33,409 nt of DNA from IMG/VR virus record IMGVR_UViG_3300032323_002558, positions 1 through 33,409 of that record; one strand, 5' to 3'. Both the position numbers and the translations under genes were made by a program. Shown one piece after another: positions 15,156-22,564 of the stretch (position 1 is its first letter; every line of letters begins with the position of its first letter). The stretch comes from a virus. A model generated the notes under the pieces. It was not told the origin of the DNA. It ran no database searches and was given only the letters and a program-made list of their open reading frames with translations.

Positions 15156-15532
15156 GAGCACGTGAGTTCATTGCGGAACGAAAAGCCTTGTCACCTGAAC
15201 AAGCAGCTCCCATGCGGCATACCTATGTGATTCCTGGACTCAGTGCTGCTGATCCCTACAACAACTATAGATTTGGTGTGGCCATGGCTAGAGCTCGTAG
15301 CGATGCCGGAACAGATGGCATCAACTCCAAGATACCAGCCTGGGACTCAGAAACAGCATTTGGAGAACACGGAGTTGTTGCCGGAATGAACGCAGGCATT
15401 GCTCAAATAATCGATACTGCACTGGCTATGACTGCCACACCCGGCGGCAAAAAGTTGGTATCAACCCCTGACAGCACAGAACCCGCATCTGTAGATACAC
15501 AAAGTCCTATCAAGGCATTCAAAGGATATTGA
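15152..15532 (+). CDS. Capsid-targeting-like internal protein, paralogue B
   Basis: The 126-residue product starts MRAREFIAE then Arg, a very close match to the EFIAE core of the T4 capsid-targeting sequence, and ends QSPIKAFKGY. Between the tags, YNNYRFGVAMARARSDAG and SKIPAWDSETAFGEHG line up with the corresponding segments of paralogue A, followed by a helix (AGIAQIIDTALAM). The four-base overlap with paralogue A (ATGA) indicates coupled translation. No enzymatic residues are recognised. It could be an internal protein injected with DNA, as T4 IPI is; the actual role is unknown. Confidence 0.65.
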   Translation: MRAREFIAERKALSPEQAAPMRHTYVIPGLSAADPYNNYRFGVAMARARSDAGTDGINSKIPAWDSETAFGEHGVVAGMNAGIAQIIDTALAMTATPGGKKLVSTPDSTEPASVDTQSPIKAFKGY

Positions 15533-15533
15533 A

Positions 15534-15893
15534 ATGAGAGCCGCAGAAATACTACGCCAAATGGCTGACATGATTGACGCAAAGTCACAGCCTGCACAAC
15601 CTGAACACGAACACGAGCACGAACACACTGACTCTGATTTGATTCCTGTGCCCAATGATGTATTTTTGCCACCCTTGCAAGGCAAATACGAACTGTTGAA
15701 AAAAGCAGTGGGAGTAGACAATGCATTTGATGAAAATGTAGGCAATGTGTCCGATGACCCCGAAGCGTCAAATCACAAAGTCACACCCATGAGCCCCGAC
15801 GAAACCGATGCACTAGAGCGTATGAAAAAAGCCGCGGGTGTAAATGCATTAATCATCAACGATCTCAGCGACGACGAACCGCTGGAAAATTAA
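15534..15893 (+). CDS. Small acidic protein with His/Glu run
   Basis: The 119-residue product begins MRAAEILRQMADMIDAKS, which resembles the MRA start of the two genes before it but lacks the EF(I/V)xE cleavage core. Residues 24-31 form an EHEHEHEH run that could bind metal. Two related helical motifs follow: KYELLKKAVGVDNAFDE and LERMKKAAGVNALIIND. Comparable Lys-Ala-Gly motifs occur in the 627- and 617-residue proteins of this window. The start lies one base after the previous stop. A head or scaffold-associated role is suggested by motif sharing and position only. Confidence 0.65.
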   Translation: MRAAEILRQMADMIDAKSQPAQPEHEHEHEHTDSDLIPVPNDVFLPPLQGKYELLKKAVGVDNAFDENVGNVSDDPEASNHKVTPMSPDETDALERMKKAAGVNALIINDLSDDEPLEN

Positions 15894-15903
15894 GGAGTCT
15901 GCG

Positions 15904-17577
15904 ATGAGTTTTATCCAGAACCTTTTTACCAGTCGAGACAACAATGCCAATGCTGCTACATATGTGGGTCAGCAAGATCGCATCTGGTGGAATCCTGATA
16001 CCAATGCATTTTATTCGTCAAATGGCAACACTCCTGGCGGAATCCCAGTGTCGTTGCCTGCCACTGCCAACTTGGTTGTAAATTCCGTCACTGCCAACGT
16101 TGGCAATATTGTTGGCGACCTCACAGTAGGCGGCAACATCAGTCCTGCCAGCGATATCAAAATTGGTGGTGTGCGTGCAGGTCCTGGAGCCAACATATCC
16201 AACACTGGCTTGTTGACCATAGACACTGCTGGACTACCTTTGAGTTTTGGTGACTTTACAGCCAACGTCAACATCTTGACCATGGTCAACGTAGACGAAG
16301 ACATGATTCTTCAAACTTCAGGCAACGCTGAAATTCAACTGGTAGGCAATGTAGGATTCTACAAAGCCAACGGCGGCGGTGTTCCAGATCCCAACGCCTT
16401 GTTCTTTTTTGCGCGGGACGATGGTCAATTGAGAATTTTTGTGCCAGTGGAAGATCCCCTGGAAGGTGGCGTGGAGATCATTGGATCTGCATCAGGAAAC
16501 TATCTCACACCTGGTGCTCCTGGTGCCATGCTACAACTAACAGGCAATCCCAATGTTCCCTGCAGACTCTACATGGACGGCAATGCTGAATATGCCAGTT
16601 TTGTGGGTCGTCGATTCAACGGCAACGTGGCTGTGCCCACACAGGTACTGGCAGGTCAGGATGTGCTTCGAATCAACGCAACTGCGGCTACCAATCTTGG
16701 TGGCGGCAACATGGGCAACATAAGTCTAGCTCAAATCCGTATGACTGCTTTGGAAAATCAAACAGCCACAGCACAAGGATCAACGATCACATTCACTGTC
16801 ACACCCATTGGATCACCAGCAAATGCTCGTGTGGATGTGGCCAACGTCACAGTGGCTAACGGCGTCACAGCTACCAAATTTACCACTGCCGGAACAGTGA
16901 TTGCCACTGGCAACATCACAGGTGGTAACATACTCACAGCCGGCGCAGTTTCAGCCACTGGTAACATCACCGGTGGCAATATCCTAGGTGGTGCCAATGT
17001 CAACGCTACAACTCATACAGGTACCACAGTTAGTGTAACTGGCAACATCACTGGTGGTAACTTGACCACTGCAGGTATTACATCAACTGGATCATTGACG
17101 GCTTCTACCACAATCGGTGCCACTGGCAACATCACTGGTGGTAACTTGACCACAGTGGGTATTACATCAACTGGATCGTTGACTGCTTCTACCACAATTA
17201 GTGCCACTGGCAACATCACTGGTGGCAATGTATCTGCCACCAACTATACAGGATTGGTCACACACTCAATTCGTAATGCGGGTGTTGTAACTGGCACCAC
17301 ATTGACATTGAATGTTACCACAGACGACATTGTCAAATGTACTTTTTCTGATGCCTTTACAGTGGCATTCAGCAATATTGTTGCTGGTAGAGTAATCACA
17401 CTTATTGCCACCAATACGTCCGGTGCAGATACTGACGTTATCACCGCAGGTATTAGTAGTGTAAACACGCAGGGCGATTCTACTCTCACAGTTTCACCAC
17501 AAAGTACAGCAGTAATCACCTACTATAGTCTTGACGGTGACACTGCCAACATCTATGCTTCGGCAGTTTATGCTTAA
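15904..17577 (+). CDS. Fibre-like structural protein with tandem repeats
   Basis: A 557-residue protein low in charge and rich in Asn, Gly, Thr and Ala. The N-terminus MSFIQNLFTSRDNNANAATY, followed by a RIWWNPDTNAFYSSNGNTPGG segment, resembles a conserved N-terminal module of aquatic T4-like phage structural proteins, probably for virion attachment. The C-terminal half contains repeated ATGNITGGN units, including two tandem 28-residue copies and a partial third, as in beta-helical fibres. The last 90 residues (VTHSIRNAGVVTGTTL ... IYASAVYA) form a non-repetitive tip domain. AAGGAG at 15892-15897 lies six bases before the ATG. A tail or whisker fibre, or head fibre, is likely; receptor binding is inferred. 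Confidence 0.65.
   Translation: MSFIQNLFTSRDNNANAATYVGQQDRIWWNPDTNAFYSSNGNTPGGIPVSLPATANLVVNSVTANVGNIVGDLTVGGNISPASDIKIGGVRAGPGANISNTGLLTIDTAGLPLSFGDFTANVNILTMVNVDEDMILQTSGNAEIQLVGNVGFYKANGGGVPDPNALFFFARDDGQLRIFVPVEDPLEGGVEIIGSASGNYLTPGAPGAMLQLTGNPNVPCRLYMDGNAEYASFVGRRFNGNVAVPTQVLAGQDVLRINATAATNLGGGNMGNISLAQIRMTALENQTATAQGSTITFTVTPIGSPANARVDVANVTVANGVTATKFTTAGTVIATGNITGGNILTAGAVSATGNITGGNILGGANVNATTHTGTTVSVTGNITGGNLTTAGITSTGSLTASTTIGATGNITGGNLTTVGITSTGSLTASTTISATGNITGGNVSATNYTGLVTHSIRNAGVVTGTTLTLNVTTDDIVKCTFSDAFTVAFSNIVAGRVITLIATNTSGADTDVITAGISSVNTQGDSTLTVSPQSTAVITYYSLDGDTANIYASAVYA
17038..17230 (+). repeat. 84-base tandem repeat in the fibre gene
   Basis: Two consecutive 84-base units start at 17038 and 17122, and a partial third (25 bases) starts at 17206. 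Each begins ACTGGCAACATCACTGG and encodes 28 residues including TGNITGGNLTT and TSTGSLTAS. Two shorter relatives of the first 25 bases occur at about 16905 and 16956. The near-identity of units suggests recent duplication by slippage or recombination. Confidence 0.85.
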
Positions 17578-17581
17578 AATT

Positions 17582-18016
17582 ATGAAAAAACTACTACTCT
17601 CTCTACTACTGATTCCATGCTTGGCTATGGCACAAAAAACACCACAAGGTGTGACCTATGACGCACAAATTGTGCGCATCAACGACGGCGACACAGTTGT
17701 GATTGCAGCACCTTTTCTTCCAGCACCGCTCAAGCCCGAACTGGCTGTACGAATCTTTGGCGTAGACACTCCTGAAAAAGGACATCGTGCTCAGTGCCCA
17801 CAAGAAAATGCTCGCGGACTAGCAGCCACTGAATTTACCAAAAATGCAATAGCAACTAGCCAAAAACGACAAGTTACATTATATGCTTGGGATAAGTTTG
17901 GCGGTCGTGTGTTAGGCGATATTGTGCTAGATGGCCGTAGCCTGCGTCAAGGCTTGATTGCCAATGGTTTCGCCCGTGAATACTTTGGCGATGCCAAACA
18001 AAGTTGGTGTAACTGA
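17582..18016 (+). CDS. Secreted staphylococcal-nuclease-like enzyme
   Basis: The 144-residue product starts with a signal peptide, MKKLLLSLLLIPCLAMA, with likely cleavage after AMA (residue 17). The mature part is an SNase-fold nuclease (OB fold, Ca-dependent). Residues equivalent to the catalytic set of micrococcal nuclease are visible: Asp37 in NDGDTV, Arg57 in VRIFG, Asp62-Thr63 and Glu65 in VDTPE, and Arg109 in FGGRVLGD. Cys72 and Cys143 could form a disulphide after export. It would degrade nucleic acid in the periplasm or outside the cell. An alternative start at 17570 adds MLKI. No Shine-Dalgarno is visible. It follows the fibre gene with a five-base gap. Confidence 0.82.
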   Translation: MKKLLLSLLLIPCLAMAQKTPQGVTYDAQIVRINDGDTVVIAAPFLPAPLKPELAVRIFGVDTPEKGHRAQCPQENARGLAATEFTKNAIATSQKRQVTLYAWDKFGGRVLGDIVLDGRSLRQGLIANGFAREYFGDAKQSWCN

Positions 18017-18048
18017 ATTATTTTTAAAAACATTTAGCATAGTGTTTC

Positions 18049-19089
18049 GTGACATACTATAACTTCTTTGAAGGTCAACTAATACTGCGTAAACATCCCT
18101 GGGATCCTAGCACAGTATTGCCCAAAGATCATATTATTTTGGGTAACACACCGTTCAACGGATGGCCAGACTGGGAAACTTTTGTAACAGCTTGCCATTC
18201 ACTAGCCAAACAAATTTCTCCACCAAATTGGGTGTTTATTGATGCTACCTGGGATCCAGTACTAGCATCGAATCATACACTTACGCAATACATACAAGAA
18301 CTCAAAGATATTTTCCCTCGATCCAAAGTTTGCATGCTAAGTGCTAGTGCACAACATTTTTATGACGACCTACCAGGTTGCGTATATTTTCCGTATTTTT
18401 TAACACACCAGAATCACGGCAATTTAAATCACTATCCTAAAACAGGACGTATAGGTTGTTTGAATCGTCGAAATTCTCCTCAAAGAGTGTGGCTTATGCA
18501 TCATCTGTTGGACAAAAAACTCATTGACGCCCAGCGAGATGTTTACAGCATTAGTTTTACCAATCACAGTGACGTAGAAGATAACACTTACAATGATGTA
18601 GATTCACAGCTGGGAATTGACTGGTTTAATCAGGCTCAAAGACAATGGCCAACAAAAATACAAACTCATCCAGATAGTTTCCCCAACGATTATTCAATTG
18701 ATCATCCTGCTTGGCACACTGGTATCGTTATCATCACAGAAACAGAACCCATGCCGTGTGTTATTATTACAGAAAAAACAGCCAAAGGCATACTGAGCAA
18801 AAGTTGTTTTTCTGTGTACATGGGTGAAGTTGGATATAGAGTATTGGAAGATTTGGGATTTCAACCTAGATTCTTTCCTGAGCATGCTGAAAAGTTCAAC
18901 ATTGATCCCTTGATCAATATCTGTCAGACTATCGCTACTGAACAGCAAGCCTTGGAATATCGAAACTTGCATCTTGACAAGATCAATCACAATTTTGAAT
19001 GGTTCGCGTACAAACAAGGTGAAATACAACAAAGGCCTTGGTGGCCAAAATATCAATCAAAACTTCTCGCAGCATTTGATATGTTGTAA
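18049..19089 (+). CDS. Glycosyltransferase-like protein (TEKTAK type), copy 1
   Basis: A 346-residue protein related to the minus-strand gene at 25566-26885. Both share a basic segment where the first C-terminal domain begins (GCLNRRNSPQRVWLMHHLL here, near 134-152) and the block ITEKTAKGILSKSCFSVYMG (about 239-258) followed by YRVLEDLGFQPRFF. This pattern, with TEKT..K near a predicted nucleotide-sugar site and a final L..LGF element, is typical of GT-B fold enzymes related to GT10 fucosyltransferases in bacteria and phages. Sugar donor and acceptor are unknown. The start is GTG 18049 without a Shine-Dalgarno; the next in-frame Met is deep inside. The gene is AT-rich compared with gp18, which suggests acquisition. 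Confidence 0.5.
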   Translation: MTYYNFFEGQLILRKHPWDPSTVLPKDHIILGNTPFNGWPDWETFVTACHSLAKQISPPNWVFIDATWDPVLASNHTLTQYIQELKDIFPRSKVCMLSASAQHFYDDLPGCVYFPYFLTHQNHGNLNHYPKTGRIGCLNRRNSPQRVWLMHHLLDKKLIDAQRDVYSISFTNHSDVEDNTYNDVDSQLGIDWFNQAQRQWPTKIQTHPDSFPNDYSIDHPAWHTGIVIITETEPMPCVIITEKTAKGILSKSCFSVYMGEVGYRVLEDLGFQPRFFPEHAEKFNIDPLINICQTIATEQQALEYRNLHLDKINHNFEWFAYKQGEIQQRPWWPKYQSKLLAAFDML

Positions 19090-19092
19090 ATA
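19086..19092 (+). promoter_or_regulatory. Late promoter element abutting the radical SAM gene
   Basis: GTAAATA contains the TAA stop of the preceding gene and is followed by exactly five bases (ACTGC) and the next ATG at 19098. The spacing predicts a leaderless transcript, and no Shine-Dalgarno is present. Confidence 0.6.
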
Positions 19093-19097
19093 ACTGC

Positions 19098-20237
19098 ATG
19101 TCCAATTTCTTTTGCGCAGCCCCTTGGCGTGGGTTGCATATCAATCCCCGTGGCGACGTCAAAACCTGCTGTGCAGGCGATCCCAACATGCTGGGCAATC
19201 TCAATACTCACAGTATCACACAGATTCTCAACAGTGATTTAATGGCACAGGTTCGCAGCGAAATTGCACAAGGGCGACCGCACCAATACTGCTCCAACTG
19301 TGTCAAGGCCGAACGCTTTGGTGCAGACTCTGAACGTAAGTGGCACAATGATACCAATCCTGGCTTTGACTATGCCACAGCTGGAGATCAATATCACTAT
19401 CCTGTGATTGTGGATGTACGCTGGAATACCACCTGTAACCTCAGTTGCAACTATTGCAGTGAATGGGCCAGTTCCAAATGGTCAGCACTCAAAGGTATTC
19501 CTTTCAAGTCTGGTAGTCGTCCTTATTATGAACAAGTGTGTGATTTTCTTGAACAACACAAAGAACACATACGAGATGTTGCTCTAGTAGGCGGCGAACC
19601 TTTGTTGCTGCCTGAAAACGAACGACTGCTTGATGTCATCCCTGAAGACTGTGTTGTAACTCTAATCACCAACATGAACGTGGATCTCAGCAAGAACAAG
19701 ATTTTTCGCAAACTAGCACAAAGAAAGAAAGTTGGTTGGAGCATGAGCTTTGACAACATTGGCGCACAGTTTGAATATGTGCGCTATGGCGGCGACTGGA
19801 ACATGCTGACAGAGAATTTGGCCATAGTCAAAGAGTTGTTTGGTCGTGGACAATGGGGCGGGATTCACGCGGTATACAACATCTACAATGCCACACGTAT
19901 CACAGAGTTCCGTGAATGGGCAGCAAGTCAAGGTGTCAGTGTGTTGTGGCAAAATCTGTTTCAACCTGACTACCTGGATCCGTTTTTGCACGGTCCAGAA
20001 GTTGCTGCTACTGCCGCAGCCGAGATTGAACGTTTTTATGCCACAGGATTGGCTACACCTGCAGAACAACAGTTCTTTGACAATGCACTAGCTACCTATC
20101 GCGGTGTTACGCAAGAACGTCCTGGCATCACTAGCAAGTTTCGTACACACATCGCAGAAATTGAAACTCAATACCACAAGGACCAATCTGGACAGTTTGT
20201 GAAGTTGTGGCCTGAACTAGCACATTTGATATCATGA
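19098..20237 (+). CDS. Radical SAM protein with N-terminal SPASM/twitch-like Cys set, copy 1
   Basis: Radical SAM enzymes use a 4Fe-4S cluster and S-adenosylmethionine to start radical chemistry. The cluster motif is CNLSCNYC (Cys113, Cys117, Cys120). Unusually placed before it is a Cys-rich block: CAAPWRGLHINPRGD, CC (24-25), GNLNTHSITQILNS and CSNC (65-68), the auxiliary-cluster signature known from SPASM/twitch proteins. ALVGGEPLLLPEN gives the GGE motif that binds the SAM amino group. The product is 379 residues. The substrate is unknown; relatives modify peptides or small molecules. It stops within the start of an SGNH gene (ATGA), suggesting joint function. A second enzyme of this architecture is at 28059-29357. 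Confidence 0.82.
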   Translation: MSNFFCAAPWRGLHINPRGDVKTCCAGDPNMLGNLNTHSITQILNSDLMAQVRSEIAQGRPHQYCSNCVKAERFGADSERKWHNDTNPGFDYATAGDQYHYPVIVDVRWNTTCNLSCNYCSEWASSKWSALKGIPFKSGSRPYYEQVCDFLEQHKEHIRDVALVGGEPLLLPENERLLDVIPEDCVVTLITNMNVDLSKNKIFRKLAQRKKVGWSMSFDNIGAQFEYVRYGGDWNMLTENLAIVKELFGRGQWGGIHAVYNIYNATRITEFREWAASQGVSVLWQNLFQPDYLDPFLHGPEVAATAAAEIERFYATGLATPAEQQFFDNALATYRGVTQERPGITSKFRTHIAEIETQYHKDQSGQFVKLWPELAHLIS

Positions 20238-20971
20238 AACCACTGCACGATTGGAGCCATGTTGCAGGACAAACAATCAATTGGTTGAGTCCTGACAGCG
20301 AAGAAAATTATCAACGGAATATCAGTGATCCCGGCAAACGTCGCTTGTTACAACAGTTTGGCTGGGTAGATCAACACATTGATTACACATTCAACAGTGA
20401 CGGATTTCGCACAGACGAATTTGACGATCGGCCTAATTTCGTAACCATTGGATGCAGTTTTACTCAAGGTGTTGCTGTGAATCGTTCGGAAACTTGGGCT
20501 CAGCTGGTAAGTGATCAATTGGGGCTGTCGGTGTGGAACCTTGGGGTAGCAGGAGCCAGTGCAGACACCTGTTACAGAATAATCAAACACTATGCACCAA
20601 TACTCAAACCAAAATTTGTGGTATTGTTAGAACCCAGACACAACAGGACAGAACTGTATCACAGCGGTCAACAACACCCATACGTGATTAATTGGGCGTA
20701 TGACACAGCATCGTGGGGCAACAACAACTACATAAAAACTTGGTTAAGCAACGATACCAACATGCAGTTACATGCAGAAAAAAATCGAGCGGCCATTGCA
20801 TATGTTTGCAATCAACTTGATATTCCAGTGATAATGTACTCACCCAACGACTATGTAGATTTAATCACGGACAAGATTCAAATAGATTTGGGGCGCGACT
20901 TGTTGCATCCTGGACGATTAAATAATCGTGCATTTGCACAAGTGGTCTACAACCACGTGAAAGATCTATGA
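20234..20971 (+). CDS. SGNH hydrolase-like protein
   Basis: The 245-residue product contains block I as TIGCSFTQG (71-79) with Ser75, block II as WNLGVAGAS (101-109) with Gly104, and the C-terminal DLLHPG (222-227) with Asp222 and His225, the complete catalytic set of an SGNH esterase or acetylhydrolase. An NSDGFRTDEFD segment before block I (54-64) is common in bacterial SGNH proteins near polysaccharide loci. The Asn of block III is not obvious (LLEPRHNR). It overlaps both neighbours by four bases (ATGA), tying a radical SAM enzyme, this protein and the large terminase into one transcript. Possible roles are deacylation of a glycan or of a modified peptide. Confidence 0.75.
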   Translation: MKPLHDWSHVAGQTINWLSPDSEENYQRNISDPGKRRLLQQFGWVDQHIDYTFNSDGFRTDEFDDRPNFVTIGCSFTQGVAVNRSETWAQLVSDQLGLSVWNLGVAGASADTCYRIIKHYAPILKPKFVVLLEPRHNRTELYHSGQQHPYVINWAYDTASWGNNNYIKTWLSNDTNMQLHAEKNRAAIAYVCNQLDIPVIMYSPNDYVDLITDKIQIDLGRDLLHPGRLNNRAFAQVVYNHVKDL

Positions 20972-22554
20972 GTATCAAACCCACCCTAGACACGGTGCTG
21001 GTAAAATCGCCGCACCGTAGAGAAACATATACACAGGAGCAGTTGACTGAGTTTGCTCGTTGCGCTGATCCTGTAAATGGTCCCATGTATTTCATGGACA
21101 ATTTTTTCTATATTCAGCATCCTACACGGGGCAAGATGCTGTATCAACCTTTTGAGTATCAAAAGCGACTGATTGCAAACTATCACAACAGCAGATTCTC
21201 GATTTCCTTGATGCCTCGACAAACTGGTAAGTCAACGTCGGCAGCAGGTTATTTGTTGTGGTATGCCATGTTTGTGCCTGACGCTACTATCTTGGTTGCT
21301 GCACACAAGTATCTAGGTGCACAAGAGATTATGCAACGTATAAGATATGCTTATGAGTTGTGTCCCAATCACATTAGAGCAGGTGCTACCAGCTACAACA
21401 AAGGCAGTCTAGAGTTTGACAACGGGTCACGTATCGTATCGCAAACCACTACTGAAAACACTGGTCGAGGTATGTCGATTACCTTGTTGTATCTAGACGA
21501 ATTTGCGTTTGTGCGACCCACTATTGCCAAAGAATTTTGGACTTCTATTACACCCACACTGAGCACAGGTGGTAAAGCCATTATTACTTCAACACCAAAC
21601 TCAGACGAAGATCAGTTTGCCCTGATCTGGAAAGGTGCCAACAAAACGGAAGACGAGTACGGTAACCTGCGTCCAAATGGCCTAGGTGTCAACGGATTCC
21701 GTGCGTTCCGTGCGTTTTGGCGTGAACATCCAGACCGCGATGAGAAGTGGGCCGACGAACAGCGAGCACAGCTAGGCGAAGAACGATTCCGTCGAGAAAT
21801 GGACTGTGAGTTTGTTATCAACGACGAGACTTTGATTTCTCCACTGAAACTACTGGATCTAGAAGGAGTAGAACCTGTCAGCAAAACTGGACAAGTTCGT
21901 TGGTATCGTCCCATACAGGCAGACAAGATATACATTGTGGCTTTAGACCCTAGCCTGGGCACAGGCGGCGATCCTGCTGCTATACAAGTATTTGAAGCAG
22001 ACACCACAGAACAAGTAGCTGAATGGCGTCACAACAAAACAGATGTGCCCACGCAGATCAAGATCATGGTGGACATTGTGAAAGAACTGCATGCTGTGGT
22101 CAAGGACGACAAAAAGATCTACTATAGTGTGGAAAACAACACACTAGGAGAAGCAGCCCTGATCAGTATCAACGAATACGGCGAAGAAAACATACCAGGC
22201 TACTTTCTCAGCGACAATTCAGTACAGGGTCAACACGGCCGTCGGACTCGCAAGGGATTCACAACCACCAACAAAAGCAAGATTGTGGCCTGCAACAAGT
22301 TCAAAATCCTAGTAGAATCTGGGCGTATGAAACTGTACAGCAAGCCCTTGATCAGTGAACTCAAAAACTTTGTGGCCTTGGGCAATAGCTATGCAGCCAA
22401 ACCTGGCGAAACGGACGACTTGGTGATGAGTACACTGTTGGCTACTCGCATGCTGATGCTGCTGCAAACCTATCACCAGGAACTGGATTCACATCTCAAA
22501 GATCATGGGGACAACATCATTGAACCCATGCCTTTCATTAGCATGATGCGATAA
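20968..22554 (+). CDS. gp17: Terminase large subunit gp17
   Basis: gp17 is the ATPase-nuclease motor that packages DNA into the prohead. The N-terminal ATPase domain has Walker A MPRQTGKST (82-90), Walker B ITLLYLDE (171-178) with Glu178, and the coupling motif ITSTPN (206-211). The C-terminal RNase H-fold nuclease shows Asp327 in VALDPSLGTGGD, Glu389 in YSVENNTLGEAAL and the Asp483/484 pair in ETDDLV. The length of 528 residues is slightly below T4 gp17 (610). The start overlaps the SGNH stop (ATGA). gp16 lies far upstream at 11311, so the two terminase genes are separated. Confidence 0.95.
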   Translation: MSIKPTLDTVLVKSPHRRETYTQEQLTEFARCADPVNGPMYFMDNFFYIQHPTRGKMLYQPFEYQKRLIANYHNSRFSISLMPRQTGKSTSAAGYLLWYAMFVPDATILVAAHKYLGAQEIMQRIRYAYELCPNHIRAGATSYNKGSLEFDNGSRIVSQTTTENTGRGMSITLLYLDEFAFVRPTIAKEFWTSITPTLSTGGKAIITSTPNSDEDQFALIWKGANKTEDEYGNLRPNGLGVNGFRAFRAFWREHPDRDEKWADEQRAQLGEERFRREMDCEFVINDETLISPLKLLDLEGVEPVSKTGQVRWYRPIQADKIYIVALDPSLGTGGDPAAIQVFEADTTEQVAEWRHNKTDVPTQIKIMVDIVKELHAVVKDDKKIYYSVENNTLGEAALISINEYGEENIPGYFLSDNSVQGQHGRRTRKGFTTTNKSKIVACNKFKILVESGRMKLYSKPLISELKNFVALGNSYAAKPGETDDLVMSTLLATRMLMLLQTYHQELDSHLKDHGDNIIEPMPFISMMR

Positions 22555-22557
22555 ATA
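22550..22557 (+). promoter_or_regulatory. Late promoter element after gp17
   Basis: GATAAATA includes the TAA stop of gp17. Seven bases follow before the ATG at 22565, so the predicted leader is about two bases. No Shine-Dalgarno is possible in that space. Confidence 0.65.
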
Positions 22558-22564
22558 ATGTACT

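Noticed and set aside
16905-17230. Repeats considered as a CRISPR array
   Set aside because: Units are in frame, encode fibre-like Asn/Gly repeats and have no unique spacers.
20918-20924. TTAAATA as a late promoter
   Set aside because: It lies inside the SGNH gene with no ATG at the typical distance; the next gene starts by ATGA overlap.
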